NCBI GenBank assembly: GCA_902776475.1 | Contig: CACYQD010000007.1 | Coordinates: 1 to 64,000 of the forward strand | Direction: 5' to 3' | Source: an uncultured Prevotellaceae bacterium | Lineage (GTDB): Bacteria; Bacteroidota; Bacteroidia; Bacteroidales; Bacteroidaceae | DNA length: 64,000 bases | Shown: piece by piece, positions 56,793 through 64,000 of the stretch | Position numbering within the stretch: position 1 is the stretch's first letter | Layout of the letters: each line of letters begins with the position of its first letter | The notes under the pieces: model-generated | What the model saw: the letters and a program-made list of their open reading frames with translations, nothing else | Told to the model about the DNA's origin: nothing | Database searches by the model: none | Position numbers and translations under genes: made by a program

Positions 56793-57638
56793 TCATTTTA
56801 AGTCTGTGATCAACGAGAAGTCCTGGTCGCCGTAGTCAAGATTCTCACCTCCCATGCCCCAGATAAACGTGTAGTTGTGGGTGGCGGCGGCACTGTGGAT
56901 GCTCCATTCAGGGGAAAGCACGGCCTGGTCGCCCTTCATCCAGATGTGGCGGGTCTCCTGGACCTCTCCCATGAAGTGGCAAACGGCCTGATCCTCGGGT
57001 ACCTCGAAATAGAAATAAGCCTCCATGCGGCGGCTGTGGACATGTGCCGGCATGGTGTTCCACACACTGCCGGTGGCCAGTTCGGTCATACCCATCTGCA
57101 ACTGGCAGGTGGGGAGCACCTGGTTGACAATCATTTTGTTGATGTTGCGCTCATTGCTCATCTCGAGGCTTCCCATGTGGGCCACGACGGCATTCTCCTT
57201 GGTCACTTTCTTGCAAGGATAGGCATGGTGAGCGGTGCAGGAGTTGAAATAAAACTTGGCGGGCTTGTCGGCGTCCTTGCTGCAGAACACCACGTCGCGG
57301 TCGCCGCTGCCGATGTAGAGGGCTTCCTTGTAGTCGAGTTCAAACACCTCGTCACCCACTTTCACACAACCGGCTCCGCCTACGTTGAAGATACCTACCT
57401 CACGGCGTGTGGTGAAGAAGGGAGCTTTCAGCGGGTCGATGGCCTCAAGTTTGAGTTCTTCCTTGACAGGCATGGCGCCTCCCACAACCATGCGGTCGTA
57501 CATGGAATAGACCATGTTGACTTCGTCGGCTGCGAATACTTTCTCGATCAGGAAATCACGGCGGATGCGTGTCGTGTCATAACTTTTTGCGTCCTCAGGA
57601 TGGGCCGCATAACGGATTTCGTAATTTGTTTTCATCAT
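56793..57638 (-). CDS. kduI: 5-keto-4-deoxyuronate isomerase
   Basis: 281 residues from the MM start at 57638; the longer frame adds a basic stretch not typical of the family. MMKTNYEIRYAAHPEDAKSYD is the characteristic start. The cupin metal site is seen in MPAHVHSRRMEAYFYFEV (HxHxxxxE) with the last ligand His in PEWSIHSAAATHNYTFIWGMGGEN. It isomerises 4-deoxy-L-threo-5-hexosulose uronate, the product of unsaturated uronate from pectin or RG-I fragments, to the diketo form used by KduD. A TAAGTTTG box lies 30 bp upstream. Confidence 0.94.
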   Translation of the reverse strand: MMKTNYEIRYAAHPEDAKSYDTTRIRRDFLIEKVFAADEVNMVYSMYDRMVVGGAMPVKEELKLEAIDPLKAPFFTTRREVGIFNVGGAGCVKVGDEVFELDYKEALYIGSGDRDVVFCSKDADKPAKFYFNSCTAHHAYPCKKVTKENAVVAHMGSLEMSNERNINKMIVNQVLPTCQLQMGMTELATGSVWNTMPAHVHSRRMEAYFYFEVPEDQAVCHFMGEVQETRHIWMKGDQAVLSPEWSIHSAAATHNYTFIWGMGGENLDYGDQDFSLITDLK

Positions 57639-57668
57639 ATTTTTAGTAGCTTTTCGTTTGTCTGCTTG

Positions 57669-57676
57669 CAAACTTA
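57669..57676 (-). promoter_or_regulatory. -7 box of kduI
   Basis: TAAGTTTG on the minus strand, 30 bp before the ATG. It is the same box, at nearly the same distance, as that before the glycosidase operon at 43768-43775, and both lack a good -33 element. A shared activator is possible but unproven. Confidence 0.45.
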
Positions 57677-57767
57677 CACAAAAAAAATGAAATATCAGTA
57701 TGTTTTTCCAAAAAAGATAGCTTTAAGGAAAAAGGGACGTGCCGATCGGCAACATCCCTCTCTCTCG

Positions 57768-57838
57768 TTGGGTCACTCGGATTCGAACCGGGAATGACAG
57801 AACCAAAACCTGTAGTGTTACCATTACACCATGACCCA
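57768..57838 (-). tRNA. tRNA-Gln (anticodon UUG)
   Basis: 71 bases fold into a cloverleaf: acceptor stem TGGGTCA / TGACCCA, D-arm with TAATGGTAA, anticodon stem ACAGG / TCTGT around loop TTTTGGT (anticodon TTG, reading CAA), and T-arm with GGTTCGAATCC. CCA is not encoded. A TACCTTTG box at 57849-57856, 11 bases upstream, is its probable promoter element. Confidence 0.93.
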
Positions 57839-57954
57839 AAATCGGCTGCAAAGGTACGAAAAAAATGTGATTACAGCCTATTGTTCAACCAAAAAAATTG
57901 TCCTGACAGGGAAAAAATCTATTTTACCCGTCGTTTTCTCCCTTTTTTTGGCGC

Positions 57955-59256
57955 CTACTTCACGATCAGCAGGTAATAGTTTTTCTTACCTTTCTGAGCT
58001 AGCAGATATTTGCCGTCGATCAGGTCATCTGCGGTGATCGGACGGTTCTGGTCGGTCAGTTTCTCCTTGTTCAGGCTGAAACCGCCACCTTGCACCATCT
58101 TGCGCATCTCACCCTTCGAGGGGAACACAGGAGCCGCTGCCGTGAGCAGTTCCACAGCCGGAAGTCCCAGTTGGTCGCGACCGATCTCAAACTGCTGCAC
58201 ACCCTCAAACACGTCGAGCAGAGTCTGCTCATCGAGTTTCTGAAGCGCTTCCTTGGTTGATTTGCCAAACAGGATATTCGAGGCCTCGATGGCCATCTCC
58301 AGGTCTTCACGGGAGTGCACCATCACGGTCACCTCCTCAGCCAGACGGCGCTGCAGGATCCTGCGGCCGGGATCAGCCTTGTGCTCCTCCACCAAAGCGT
58401 CGATGGTCTCCTTTTCCAGACTGGTGAAGATCTTGATGTAGCGCTCGGCATCATCATCGCTCACGTTGAGCCAGAACTGATAGAAAGCGTAGGGAGTCGT
58501 GCGCTTCGGATCGAGCCACACATTGCCGCTTTCCGTCTTGCCGAACTTCTTGCCGTCGCTCTTGGTGATGAGCGGACAGGTCAGGGCGAAGGTCTCCACC
58601 TCGTTGCCGAGGGTGCGACGGATCAGTTCCGTACCAGTGGTCATATTGCCCCACTGGTCGTTGCCGCCCAACTGCAGCTTGACACCTTTGTGCTGATAGA
58701 GGTAGAGGAAGTCATAGCCCTGAAGCAACTGATAAGTGAACTCCGTGAATGAAAGTCCGTCGCGGGCTGTTCCGTTGAGGCGCTGCTGCACACTCTCCTT
58801 GGCCATCATGTAGTTGACGGTGATATGCTTGCCCACCTCGCGGGCAAAATCGAGGAAGGTGAAATCCTTCATCCAGTCGTAGTTGTTCACCAATTCGGCG
58901 GCGTTGGGTTCCTTGCTGTCGAAGTCGAGGAATTTGGCCACTTGTTTCTTGATGCACTCCTGGTTATGGTATAGTGTCTCATTGTTGAGCAGGTTGCGCT
59001 CCTGGCTTTTCCCCGAGGGGTCGCCGATCATACCGGTGGCTCCTCCCACGAGGATGATGGGCTTATGGCCGCACCGCTGCAGGTGCCGCAGCATCATGAT
59101 GCCACACAGATGACCGATATGCAAGGAGTCGGCTGTCGGGTCAGTACCCAGATAAGCCGTCACCATCTCTTTCTGGAGGAGTTCTTCCGTGCCTGGCATG
59201 ATCTGTGCCAACATTCCTCGCCATTTCAGTTCTTCAACAAAGTTCTTCTTCATCAA
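57955..59256 (-). CDS. tyrS: Tyrosyl-tRNA synthetase
   Basis: 433 residues. The HIGH-type motif is in [15 protein letters not shown] and the KMSKS-equivalent is [23 protein letters not shown] and [14 protein letters not shown] are family landmarks, and an S4-like RNA-binding domain ends the protein ([20 protein letters not shown]). It charges tRNA-Tyr. It follows yidD by 54 bp in the conserved order metK-DUF4271-hemD-rnpA-yidD-tyrS. No T-box or other leader is visible. Confidence 0.96.
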   Translation of the reverse strand: MMKKNFVEELKWRGMLAQIMPGTEELLQKEMVTAYLGTDPTADSLHIGHLCGIMMLRHLQRCGHKPIILVGGATGMIGDPSGKSQERNLLNNETLYHNQECIKKQVAKFLDFDSKEPNAAELVNNYDWMKDFTFLDFAREVGKHITVNYMMAKESVQQRLNGTARDGLSFTEFTYQLLQGYDFLYLYQHKGVKLQLGGNDQWGNMTTGTELIRRTLGNEVETFALTCPLITKSDGKKFGKTESGNVWLDPKRTTPYAFYQFWLNVSDDDAERYIKIFTSLEKETIDALVEEHKADPGRRILQRRLAEEVTVMVHSREDLEMAIEASNILFGKSTKEALQKLDEQTLLDVFEGVQQFEIGRDQLGLPAVELLTAAAPVFPSKGEMRKMVQGGGFSLNKEKLTDQNRPITADDLIDGKYLLAQKGKKNYYLLIVK

Positions 59257-59310
59257 ATGATTGCAATTATGGGTTTGTATTCTTTAAACGGGGTCCCGAG
59301 GACGGGAAAC

Positions 59311-59562
59311 TCACGGTACGGGGTCGTACCCTGAACCACCCCATGGGTTACATCTCAAGACGCGCCAGATGGCCAGTGCCAGTCCTTTGAAAGGGCCATG
59401 TTTCCGCAACGCCTGGCGCGCATATTCCGAACAAGTAGGCGTGAACCTGCAAGACGGAGGGGTGAACGGACTGATACATCTCTGGTAAAATGCGATGGGG
59501 ATCAGCAAGACCCACACCATCGCTTTGGATATCCATTGCCCTATCCTGCGCAGTACGTTCAT
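59311..59562 (-). CDS. yidD: Membrane protein insertion efficiency factor YidD
   Basis: 83 residues. Diagnostic sequence: [20 protein letters not shown], followed by [20 protein letters not shown] and [14 protein letters not shown], with the conserved cysteines. An amphipathic N-terminal helix attaches it to the inner membrane, where it aids YidC-dependent insertion. Its start overlaps the rnpA stop by four bases, a widespread gene pairing. Confidence 0.95.
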   Translation of the reverse strand: MNVLRRIGQWISKAMVWVLLIPIAFYQRCISPFTPPSCRFTPTCSEYARQALRKHGPFKGLALAIWRVLRCNPWGGSGYDPVP

Positions 59563-59954
59563 AGTCTCTCACCTATTCTTAATAAAAGACTTTTCACCCG
59601 ATGCGACACGTTGGCACTGTCGTGCAGTTGGTCATCCATCCAGATGAAAGCCATGACAAGCGTCTGATCGCTCCTGAGCGACATCTTCTCATCGAGCAGG
59701 TGCTTGTGCCTGCGGTAGGATTCCCGTATCTGCCGCTTCACACGGTTGCGCTTCACGGCCCGTTTGAAACATTTCTTCGGCACGCTGACCAGAATCCTCA
59801 CCGGTGCCTTGTCGTGACTGATAAGGCGATAGACGACCCTCAGTGGATAATAAGACATCGAGCGGCTTTCGCCGCCCCTGAAGAGAGATTCCACCAACGA
59901 CCTGCCGGTGACCCGCTCCTCCTTTCCCAGTGCAAGGTTACCATTCGCCGGCAT
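59559..59954 (-). CDS. rnpA: Ribonuclease P protein component
   Basis: 131 residues. The RNR motif lies in [25 protein letters not shown], shortened here in name only; the start [19 protein letters not shown] is the usual LxKxxRL-type opening. It binds the RNase P RNA and helps it process tRNA 5' ends. It overlaps yidD by four bases and follows hemD by 6 bp. In many bacteria rnpA is next to rpmH and dnaA; here it is in a hemD-tyrS cluster, as is usual in Bacteroidales. Confidence 0.94.
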   Translation of the reverse strand: MPANGNLALGKEERVTGRSLVESLFRGGESRSMSYYPLRVVYRLISHDKAPVRILVSVPKKCFKRAVKRNRVKRQIRESYRRHKHLLDEKMSLRSDQTLVMAFIWMDDQLHDSANVSHRVKSLLLRIGERL

Positions 59955-59960
59955 GATGGA

Positions 59961-60707
59961 TCAACTGTTGTTCTTGAGGAAATCCCTCAGTGCCCCGGTC
60001 ATGGAGGTGAACTCCGGCGTGGGAGCCTTGAGGTCGAGGCGCAGTCCCCGGTTGGCCACTTCCTTGGCGGTAGCAGGACCGAAGGCGCCGATTTTGATGT
60101 CACCCTGCTCAAAGTCAGGGAAATTCTTGGTGAGGGCATTCAGACCGGCAGGACTGAAGAAGAGCAGCATGTCGTAGTCAAACTTCTCGACCTCCTCAGG
60201 TGTGAAGTCATCGCTCACGGTGCGGTACATGACGCACTCCTTGTGAATCAGTTTCTTGGAGTCGAGCATCTCCGTCAAGCTGTTGCTGTGGATGTCGCTC
60301 ATCGGCACGAGATACTTCTCGGTCTTGTGCTTGACCATGAGGGGCACGACATCATCAATTTTCCCGGTATTGCCGAAAAACACCTTGCGCTTCCGATACT
60401 GGACATATTTCTGGATATACAATGCGATGGTCTCCGTGACGCAGAAATATTTCATGGTCTCGGGGATGGTCACCCTCATTTCCTTGGCCAGGTTGAAGAA
60501 GTTGTCGATGGCATGGCGCGAGGTGAAGACCACAGCCGTGTAGTTGAGGATATTCACCTTCTGCTGGCGAAACTCCTTGGCGGTCAGCCCTTCCACTTTA
60601 ATAAAGGGACGGAAAACCAATTCCACATTGTATTCGCGAGCGATGTCGAAATAAGGTGACTTCTCACTTGTCGGTCGGGGTTGCGAGACCAGGATCTTCT
60701 TTACCAT
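59961..60707 (-). CDS. hemD: Uroporphyrinogen-III synthase
   Basis: 248 residues. The protein has the two-lobed HemD pattern: KKILVSQPRPTSEKSPYFD at the start, YTAVVFTSRHAIDNFF in the first half and FDYDMLLFFSPAGLNALTKNFPDF followed by KIGAFGPATAKEVANRG in the second. HemD closes and inverts ring D of the linear tetrapyrrole to give uroporphyrinogen III. HemD sequences vary greatly, so the call rests on the TSxxA and FSPxG-type motifs together with the gene order. No other heme genes are in the window. Confidence 0.88.
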   Translation of the reverse strand: MVKKILVSQPRPTSEKSPYFDIAREYNVELVFRPFIKVEGLTAKEFRQQKVNILNYTAVVFTSRHAIDNFFNLAKEMRVTIPETMKYFCVTETIALYIQKYVQYRKRKVFFGNTGKIDDVVPLMVKHKTEKYLVPMSDIHSNSLTEMLDSKKLIHKECVMYRTVSDDFTPEEVEKFDYDMLLFFSPAGLNALTKNFPDFEQGDIKIGAFGPATAKEVANRGLRLDLKAPTPEFTSMTGALRDFLKNNS

Positions 60708-60714
60708 AAATGTC

Positions 60715-61671
60715 CTAAAAAATTATTTTCAGATTGTAGTTGAAAAATTCCAATAAGCCGACCAAAACGGCCAAAGGTATCAATTCGAGCGCACAAAAGT
60801 ACAAAAATATTTGCAAAAACGCCCCAAATCGCTGAAAAAAGATGAGATAACACTTATAAAAAGTGAGAAATTTCACCAAAAATACTACGATCAAGACAAA
60901 AACCAAGGCATTTCCCATCGACAAATCACCAAAAATGAGGAGCAGGACGATGGGAGCGAGCGCCAACCCTTCCATGGCCGTGAGAAACAGGAGTGCCTTG
61001 TTCCATTGTTCAATTTTTTTCCTATCGAAGAAGACCCAGTTGACAAACTGGTATACCGCCGCCTTGAGCAGGAAATAGCCACCGATAATGCCCAGGTCTA
61101 TCGCCAACAAGCCATGTCGTGACAACAACGGCAAGCTGGCGGAGGAGGAGGCCATCGAATGGCTGAAATAGAACACGGCAAGCATCAGACAGGTGAACAA
61201 CACGAGCAGGCCCTGGTTGCGCAGTTCCGCTGCGGTGTCGGGCACAGCGGTGGTTCGGGTGTTCTCAGCGAAGAAAAAGTTTTTCGACATCCTGACCACG
61301 AACTTCCCCGAGAAGGCGAGAGCCACGAGTGCCATGACCACACTGGCCATGAGCAGCGATGACATCAGGTTGTCGTGACCTGGCCTGTAGGGAGTGGGAA
61401 CAGCCATCATGCCTGCCTTTACCCCTGGCCTGCAAGCCACGGGCAACGTATCGACATAGGTCACGGGATGGCCCAGACTGTCGATGGCCAACACGTCAGA
61501 AGGCCGCTCATAGCGCTGCCCTGGCAGTCCGAGCGTGTCAGGACGGTCACTATAGCGGTTGTTCTCGCCCGGCCGGAAATACGCCTGCACGGCAGAGTCC
61601 TGTTGCCAGGGCGTGGCGCTGTCGGGCAGTTGCTGTAGGATCTGATATGTCGATTTGGTGGGCAGGGGCAT
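60715..61671 (-). CDS. DUF4271 family membrane protein
   Basis: 318 residues. The N-terminal third is soluble and proline-rich; after about residue 105 there are seven or so hydrophobic segments (for example NALVFVLIVVFLVKFLTFYKC), ending in a short lysine-free tail. This matches the Bacteroidetes-restricted DUF4271 family, of unknown function. Its position between metK and hemD is a conserved arrangement. It overlaps the metK stop by one base (TAATG), so it is translationally coupled to metK. Confidence 0.85.
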   Translation of the reverse strand: MPLPTKSTYQILQQLPDSATPWQQDSAVQAYFRPGENNRYSDRPDTLGLPGQRYERPSDVLAIDSLGHPVTYVDTLPVACRPGVKAGMMAVPTPYRPGHDNLMSSLLMASVVMALVALAFSGKFVVRMSKNFFFAENTRTTAVPDTAAELRNQGLLVLFTCLMLAVFYFSHSMASSSASLPLLSRHGLLAIDLGIIGGYFLLKAAVYQFVNWVFFDRKKIEQWNKALLFLTAMEGLALAPIVLLLIFGDLSMGNALVFVLIVVFLVKFLTFYKCYLIFFQRFGAFLQIFLYFCALELIPLAVLVGLLEFFNYNLKIIF

Positions 61672-62933
61672 TACTGGATGTCAAATTCGCGGCGTAGGGT
61701 ATCAACCATGTCCAGCTTCTCCCAGGTGAAGAGTTCCACGTCGATGGTCTTCGTCTCATGGTAGAAACTGGTGAACTGCTTCTTCACCACTTCATTGCGG
61801 CGCCCCATGTGTCCGTAGGCGGCTGTCTCGAGAAACATCGGCTGGCGCAGTTTGAGGCGTTTTTCGATGCCCTTCGGGGTGAGGGGGAAAAGCTGGCGGA
61901 TACGTTCAGCCATCTCGCCATCGCTCAGTGCGACATGCGAGCGGCCGTAGGTGTTGACATAGACGCTCACGGGTTCTGCGATGCCGATGGCATAGCTGAG
62001 CTGGACAAGCACCTCGTCACACAAGCCGGCAGCCACCATGTTCTTGGCAATATACCGCGCCATGTAGGCAGCGGAGCGGTCCACCTTGCTGGAGTCCTTT
62101 CCGGAGAAAGCGCCTCCACCATGTGCGCCCTTGCCGCCATAGGTGTCGACAATGATCTTGCGCCCAGTCAGTCCGGTGTCGCCATGAGGTCCGCCGATGA
62201 CGAATTTGCCTGTCGGGTTGACGTAATAGATGATCTTGTCGTCAAAGAGGTTGAGAACTTTCTCACTCTTGATCTTCGATTTCACCCGTGGCATGAGGAT
62301 ATTGACCACATCGTTGTGGATGGTGTCGAGCATGCGCTTGTCGTCAGGGTCGAAATCATCGTGCTGGGTGGAGACCACGATGGTATGGATTCGCAGGGGG
62401 ATATTGTCGTCGGAATACTCCACGGTCACCTGACTCTTGGAGTCGGGACGGAGATAGGTCATCACCTTCCCCTCACGGCGGATCTCAGCCAAAGTGGACA
62501 TGATGAGGTGTGCGAGGTCGAGCGAGACCGGCATGTAGTTCTCGGTCTCATTGGTCGCATAGCCGAACATCATACCCTGGTCGCCGGCTCCCTGCCGGTC
62601 TTCCTCCTCCCGGTCAACGCCCTGGTTGATGTCGGCGCTCTGCTCGTGGATGGACGACATGATGCCGCAGGAGTTGCCATCAAACTGGTATTCTGACTTG
62701 GTGTAGCCGATTTTGTTGATGGTCTTGCGGGCTATGGTCTGCAGGTCGATATAAGCCTCGGAGTGCACCTCTCCCATGATCACCACCTGTCCGGTGGTAA
62801 CGAAGGTTTCAATAGCGCAACGCGCCTTGTCGTCATACGCCAGAAACTGGTCGAGCAGTGCGTCGGATATCTGGTCGGACACCTTATCGGGATGTCCCTC
62901 TGATACGGATTCTGATGTGAATAGATATGACAT
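61671..62933 (-). CDS. metK: S-adenosylmethionine synthetase
   Basis: 420 residues. The start YLFTSESVSEGHPDKVSDQI has the ATP/Mg-binding HPDK. Later motifs include DQGMMFGYATNETE (family GxQGxMFGYA) and GGAFSGKDSSKVDRSAAYMAR (phosphate-binding). It makes S-adenosylmethionine from methionine and ATP. Length is slightly above the E. coli enzyme (384), as is common in Bacteroidetes. It is transcribed from a duplicated promoter region (62961-63125) and starts the cluster that runs to tyrS. Confidence 0.97.
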   Translation of the reverse strand: MSYLFTSESVSEGHPDKVSDQISDALLDQFLAYDDKARCAIETFVTTGQVVIMGEVHSEAYIDLQTIARKTINKIGYTKSEYQFDGNSCGIMSSIHEQSADINQGVDREEEDRQGAGDQGMMFGYATNETENYMPVSLDLAHLIMSTLAEIRREGKVMTYLRPDSKSQVTVEYSDDNIPLRIHTIVVSTQHDDFDPDDKRMLDTIHNDVVNILMPRVKSKIKSEKVLNLFDDKIIYYVNPTGKFVIGGPHGDTGLTGRKIIVDTYGGKGAHGGGAFSGKDSSKVDRSAAYMARYIAKNMVAAGLCDEVLVQLSYAIGIAEPVSVYVNTYGRSHVALSDGEMAERIRQLFPLTPKGIEKRLKLRQPMFLETAAYGHMGRRNEVVKKQFTSFYHETKTIDVELFTWEKLDMVDTLRREFDIQ

Positions 62934-62960
62934 AATATATTATGTTATGGTTTGGGGGTG

Positions 62961-63125
62961 CAAAGTTAGTGCAAATCGAACGTAGAACAAAATGAATTCA
63001 TTCATTTTTTTACTGAGATGCAGCCTAACTTATACAAAGTTAGTGCAAATCGAACGTAGAACAAAATGAATTCATTCATTTTTTTACTGAGATGCAGCCT
63101 AACTTATACAAAGTTAGTGCAAATC
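62961..63125 (-). repeat. 74-bp tandem repeat carrying multiplied metK promoters
   Basis: Two exact 74-base copies (62961-63034 and 63035-63108) plus the first 17 bases of a third (63109-63125). On the minus strand each full copy contains TAACTTTG (62961-62968; 63035-63042) with TTTG exactly 19 bases upstream (62988-62991; 63062-63065), both complete consensus promoters. The third -7 box (63109-63116) has only a partial -33. Transcripts would start near 62955, 63029 and possibly 63103. Confidence 0.9.
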
Positions 63126-63224
63126 TATTTGTTTTCATCGAATCATGCCCGGCCGACACAAGCCCGTGGACATCCACGAAGGTCTTTTTTTGCCTTTTTT
63201 TGCCCTATATATCAAATAAATGAT

Positions 63225-63232
63225 TAATTTTG
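63225..63232 (+). promoter_or_regulatory. -7 box of the terminal secreted-protein gene
   Basis: TAATTTTG matches TAnnTTTG; a TTTG (63199-63202) lies 22 bases upstream, slightly outside the normal spacing. It is 64 bp before the ATG at 63297. Confidence 0.5.
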
Positions 63233-63296
63233 CCGCGAAAACCAGAGCTTTGCTCCGCTACTAAAACAAACCTATCCTAATTTCAACCAAAATCCG

Positions 63297-64000
63297 ATGC
63301 TCAAAAAATGTCTTTTCTTCCTCATGGCCTGTGCAGTCAGCACATCCATGAAAGGGCAGGAACCTTATTTCATCCAGACCTTCGAAGACTCCATTCCCTC
63401 ACAGGAGGACGTCAAACAACCCCTTGCCTTTTTCATTGAGGGCCAGGGAGAATGGATCTTCTACAACTGTTTCAAAGGTACGAACACCAAATACATCAAA
63501 GACGGGTCGGCCGGTGACCTCCGCATGGTGAAAAACGGGCTTAACGGACCCGGCGACTCCTATGTCGTCACCCCCGTCTTCGACAAGGGCGTCAAGAAAA
63601 TCACGTTTGATGAAGGACGCACCAACAAATACATCGATGTGGCCGTCTCCAAAGATGGGGGCCTGACCTGGACCAACATCTACCAGTTTAACAAAAACAC
63701 GAAGGAGCACAACACCGTCGAGGTCAACGACATCGAGGTCAACCGCGTAAGACTTTCCAATTACAACACCAAAAACGACTGCGACGTGGACAACCTGGCC
63801 GTCTATCCCGAAGCCACCGGCATCCCCGCCACCGTCATCACAGGGGAAGTCTCCGACGTGACCAAGACCACCGCCCGAGTCAGCGGTCAACTGACCGATG
63901 GCGGCGATCAGGAAATGCTGCACTTCGGCATCTGCTGGAACTACACCGGAGAGCCCTCCTACACCGAGCACCCCGTACAGGCCCACAACGACCAATTCAC
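63297..64000 (+). CDS. Secreted surface protein, N-terminal part (runs off window)
   Basis: The frame from ATG 63297 is open to the window end (234 complete codons). A signal peptide, MLKKCLFFLMACAVSTSMKG, is followed by a jelly-roll-like domain (YFIQTFEDSIPSQED, SYVVTPVFDKGVKKITFDEG). At about residue 180 an Ig/fibronectin-like module begins (VITGEVSDVTKTTARVSGQL). The arrangement resembles Bacteroidetes secreted adhesins or pectate lyases with accessory domains; the C-terminus, where a catalytic or sorting domain would lie, is outside. The opposite-strand frame at 63399-63995 is a shadow. Confidence 0.75.
   Translation, partial: MLKKCLFFLMACAVSTSMKGQEPYFIQTFEDSIPSQEDVKQPLAFFIEGQGEWIFYNCFKGTNTKYIKDGSAGDLRMVKNGLNGPGDSYVVTPVFDKGVKKITFDEGRTNKYIDVAVSKDGGLTWTNIYQFNKNTKEHNTVEVNDIEVNRVRLSNYNTKNDCDVDNLAVYPEATGIPATVITGEVSDVTKTTARVSGQLTDGGDQEMLHFGICWNYTGEPSYTEHPVQAHNDQF

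Noticed and set aside
62934-63296. SAM riboswitch before metK
   Set aside because: The nearest predicted transcription start is only about 22 bases from the ATG, and the longer leaders consist of the 74-bp promoter repeat; I see no aptamer fold.

Overview
This window is chromosomal DNA of a Bacteroidales bacterium, most likely a Prevotella-type organism (Prevotellaceae). Four things point there: a SusC/SusD pair; several secreted proteins with type IX secretion (T9SS) C-terminal sorting tails; promoters of the Bacteroidetes form TTTG-N19-TAnnTTTG with little use of Shine-Dalgarno sites; and Bacteroidetes-restricted families (DUF4290, DUF4271, DUF6029) among the housekeeping genes. The OmpA-like segment fused to SusC also resembles Prevotella OmpA proteins. 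I see no phage, plasmid, insertion sequence or CRISPR array. All function calls are read from the protein sequences and were not checked against a database.

Layout. 1-6.2 kb (minus): a SusC-SusD-SusE-like glycan uptake operon whose SusC carries an OmpA domain. 6.7-9.2 kb (plus): flippase and glycosyltransferase for surface polysaccharide. 9.4-11.5 kb (minus): nadD, gmk, yicC. 11.6-20.7 kb (plus): tsaB, DUF4290, murA, rimM, dxr, rseP, then type III glutamine synthetase and a HAD phosphatase. 21-30.8 kb (minus): two tandem C10 cysteine proteases and a 1517-residue multidomain surface protein. 31.1-35.9 kb (minus): an operon of a TlpA thioredoxin, a DUF6029 barrel and two Omp28-type proteins. 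36-43.7 kb (minus): four polysaccharide-degrading enzymes (GH51, GH2, GH105, GH154-type). 43.9-44.9 kb (plus): an unusual alpha/beta-hydrolase fusion. 44.9-54.8 kb (minus): the N-degron set clpA-clpS-aat, then lepB, dapB, secDF and a rhomboid protease. 55.0 kb (plus): HU. 55.4-57.6 kb (minus): kduD and kduI with a four-helix-bundle gene between them. 57.8-62.9 kb (minus): tRNA-Gln, tyrS, yidD, rnpA, hemD, DUF4271 and metK. 63.3 kb to the end (plus): a truncated secreted protein.

How genes work together. The GH51/GH2/GH105/GH154 set would trim arabinose, galactose and uronic acid side chains of pectin-like polymers. KduI and KduD, 12 kb away, would process the unsaturated uronates released. 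Aat, ClpS and ClpA form the N-degron pathway. SecDF, LepB and YidD serve envelope protein export, and RseP envelope proteolysis. In the thioredoxin/DUF6029/Omp28 operon every product carries a cysteine pair, which suggests a thiol-disulfide system reaching across the outer membrane.

The most notable non-routine items are the SusC-OmpA fusion, the four-gene cysteine-pair operon, a 74-bp tandem duplication that multiplies the metK promoter, a candidate small RNA between aat and clpS, an inverted-repeat-flanked four-helix-bundle cassette splitting kduI/kduD, and several short-period intergenic repeat arrays with different unit lengths.
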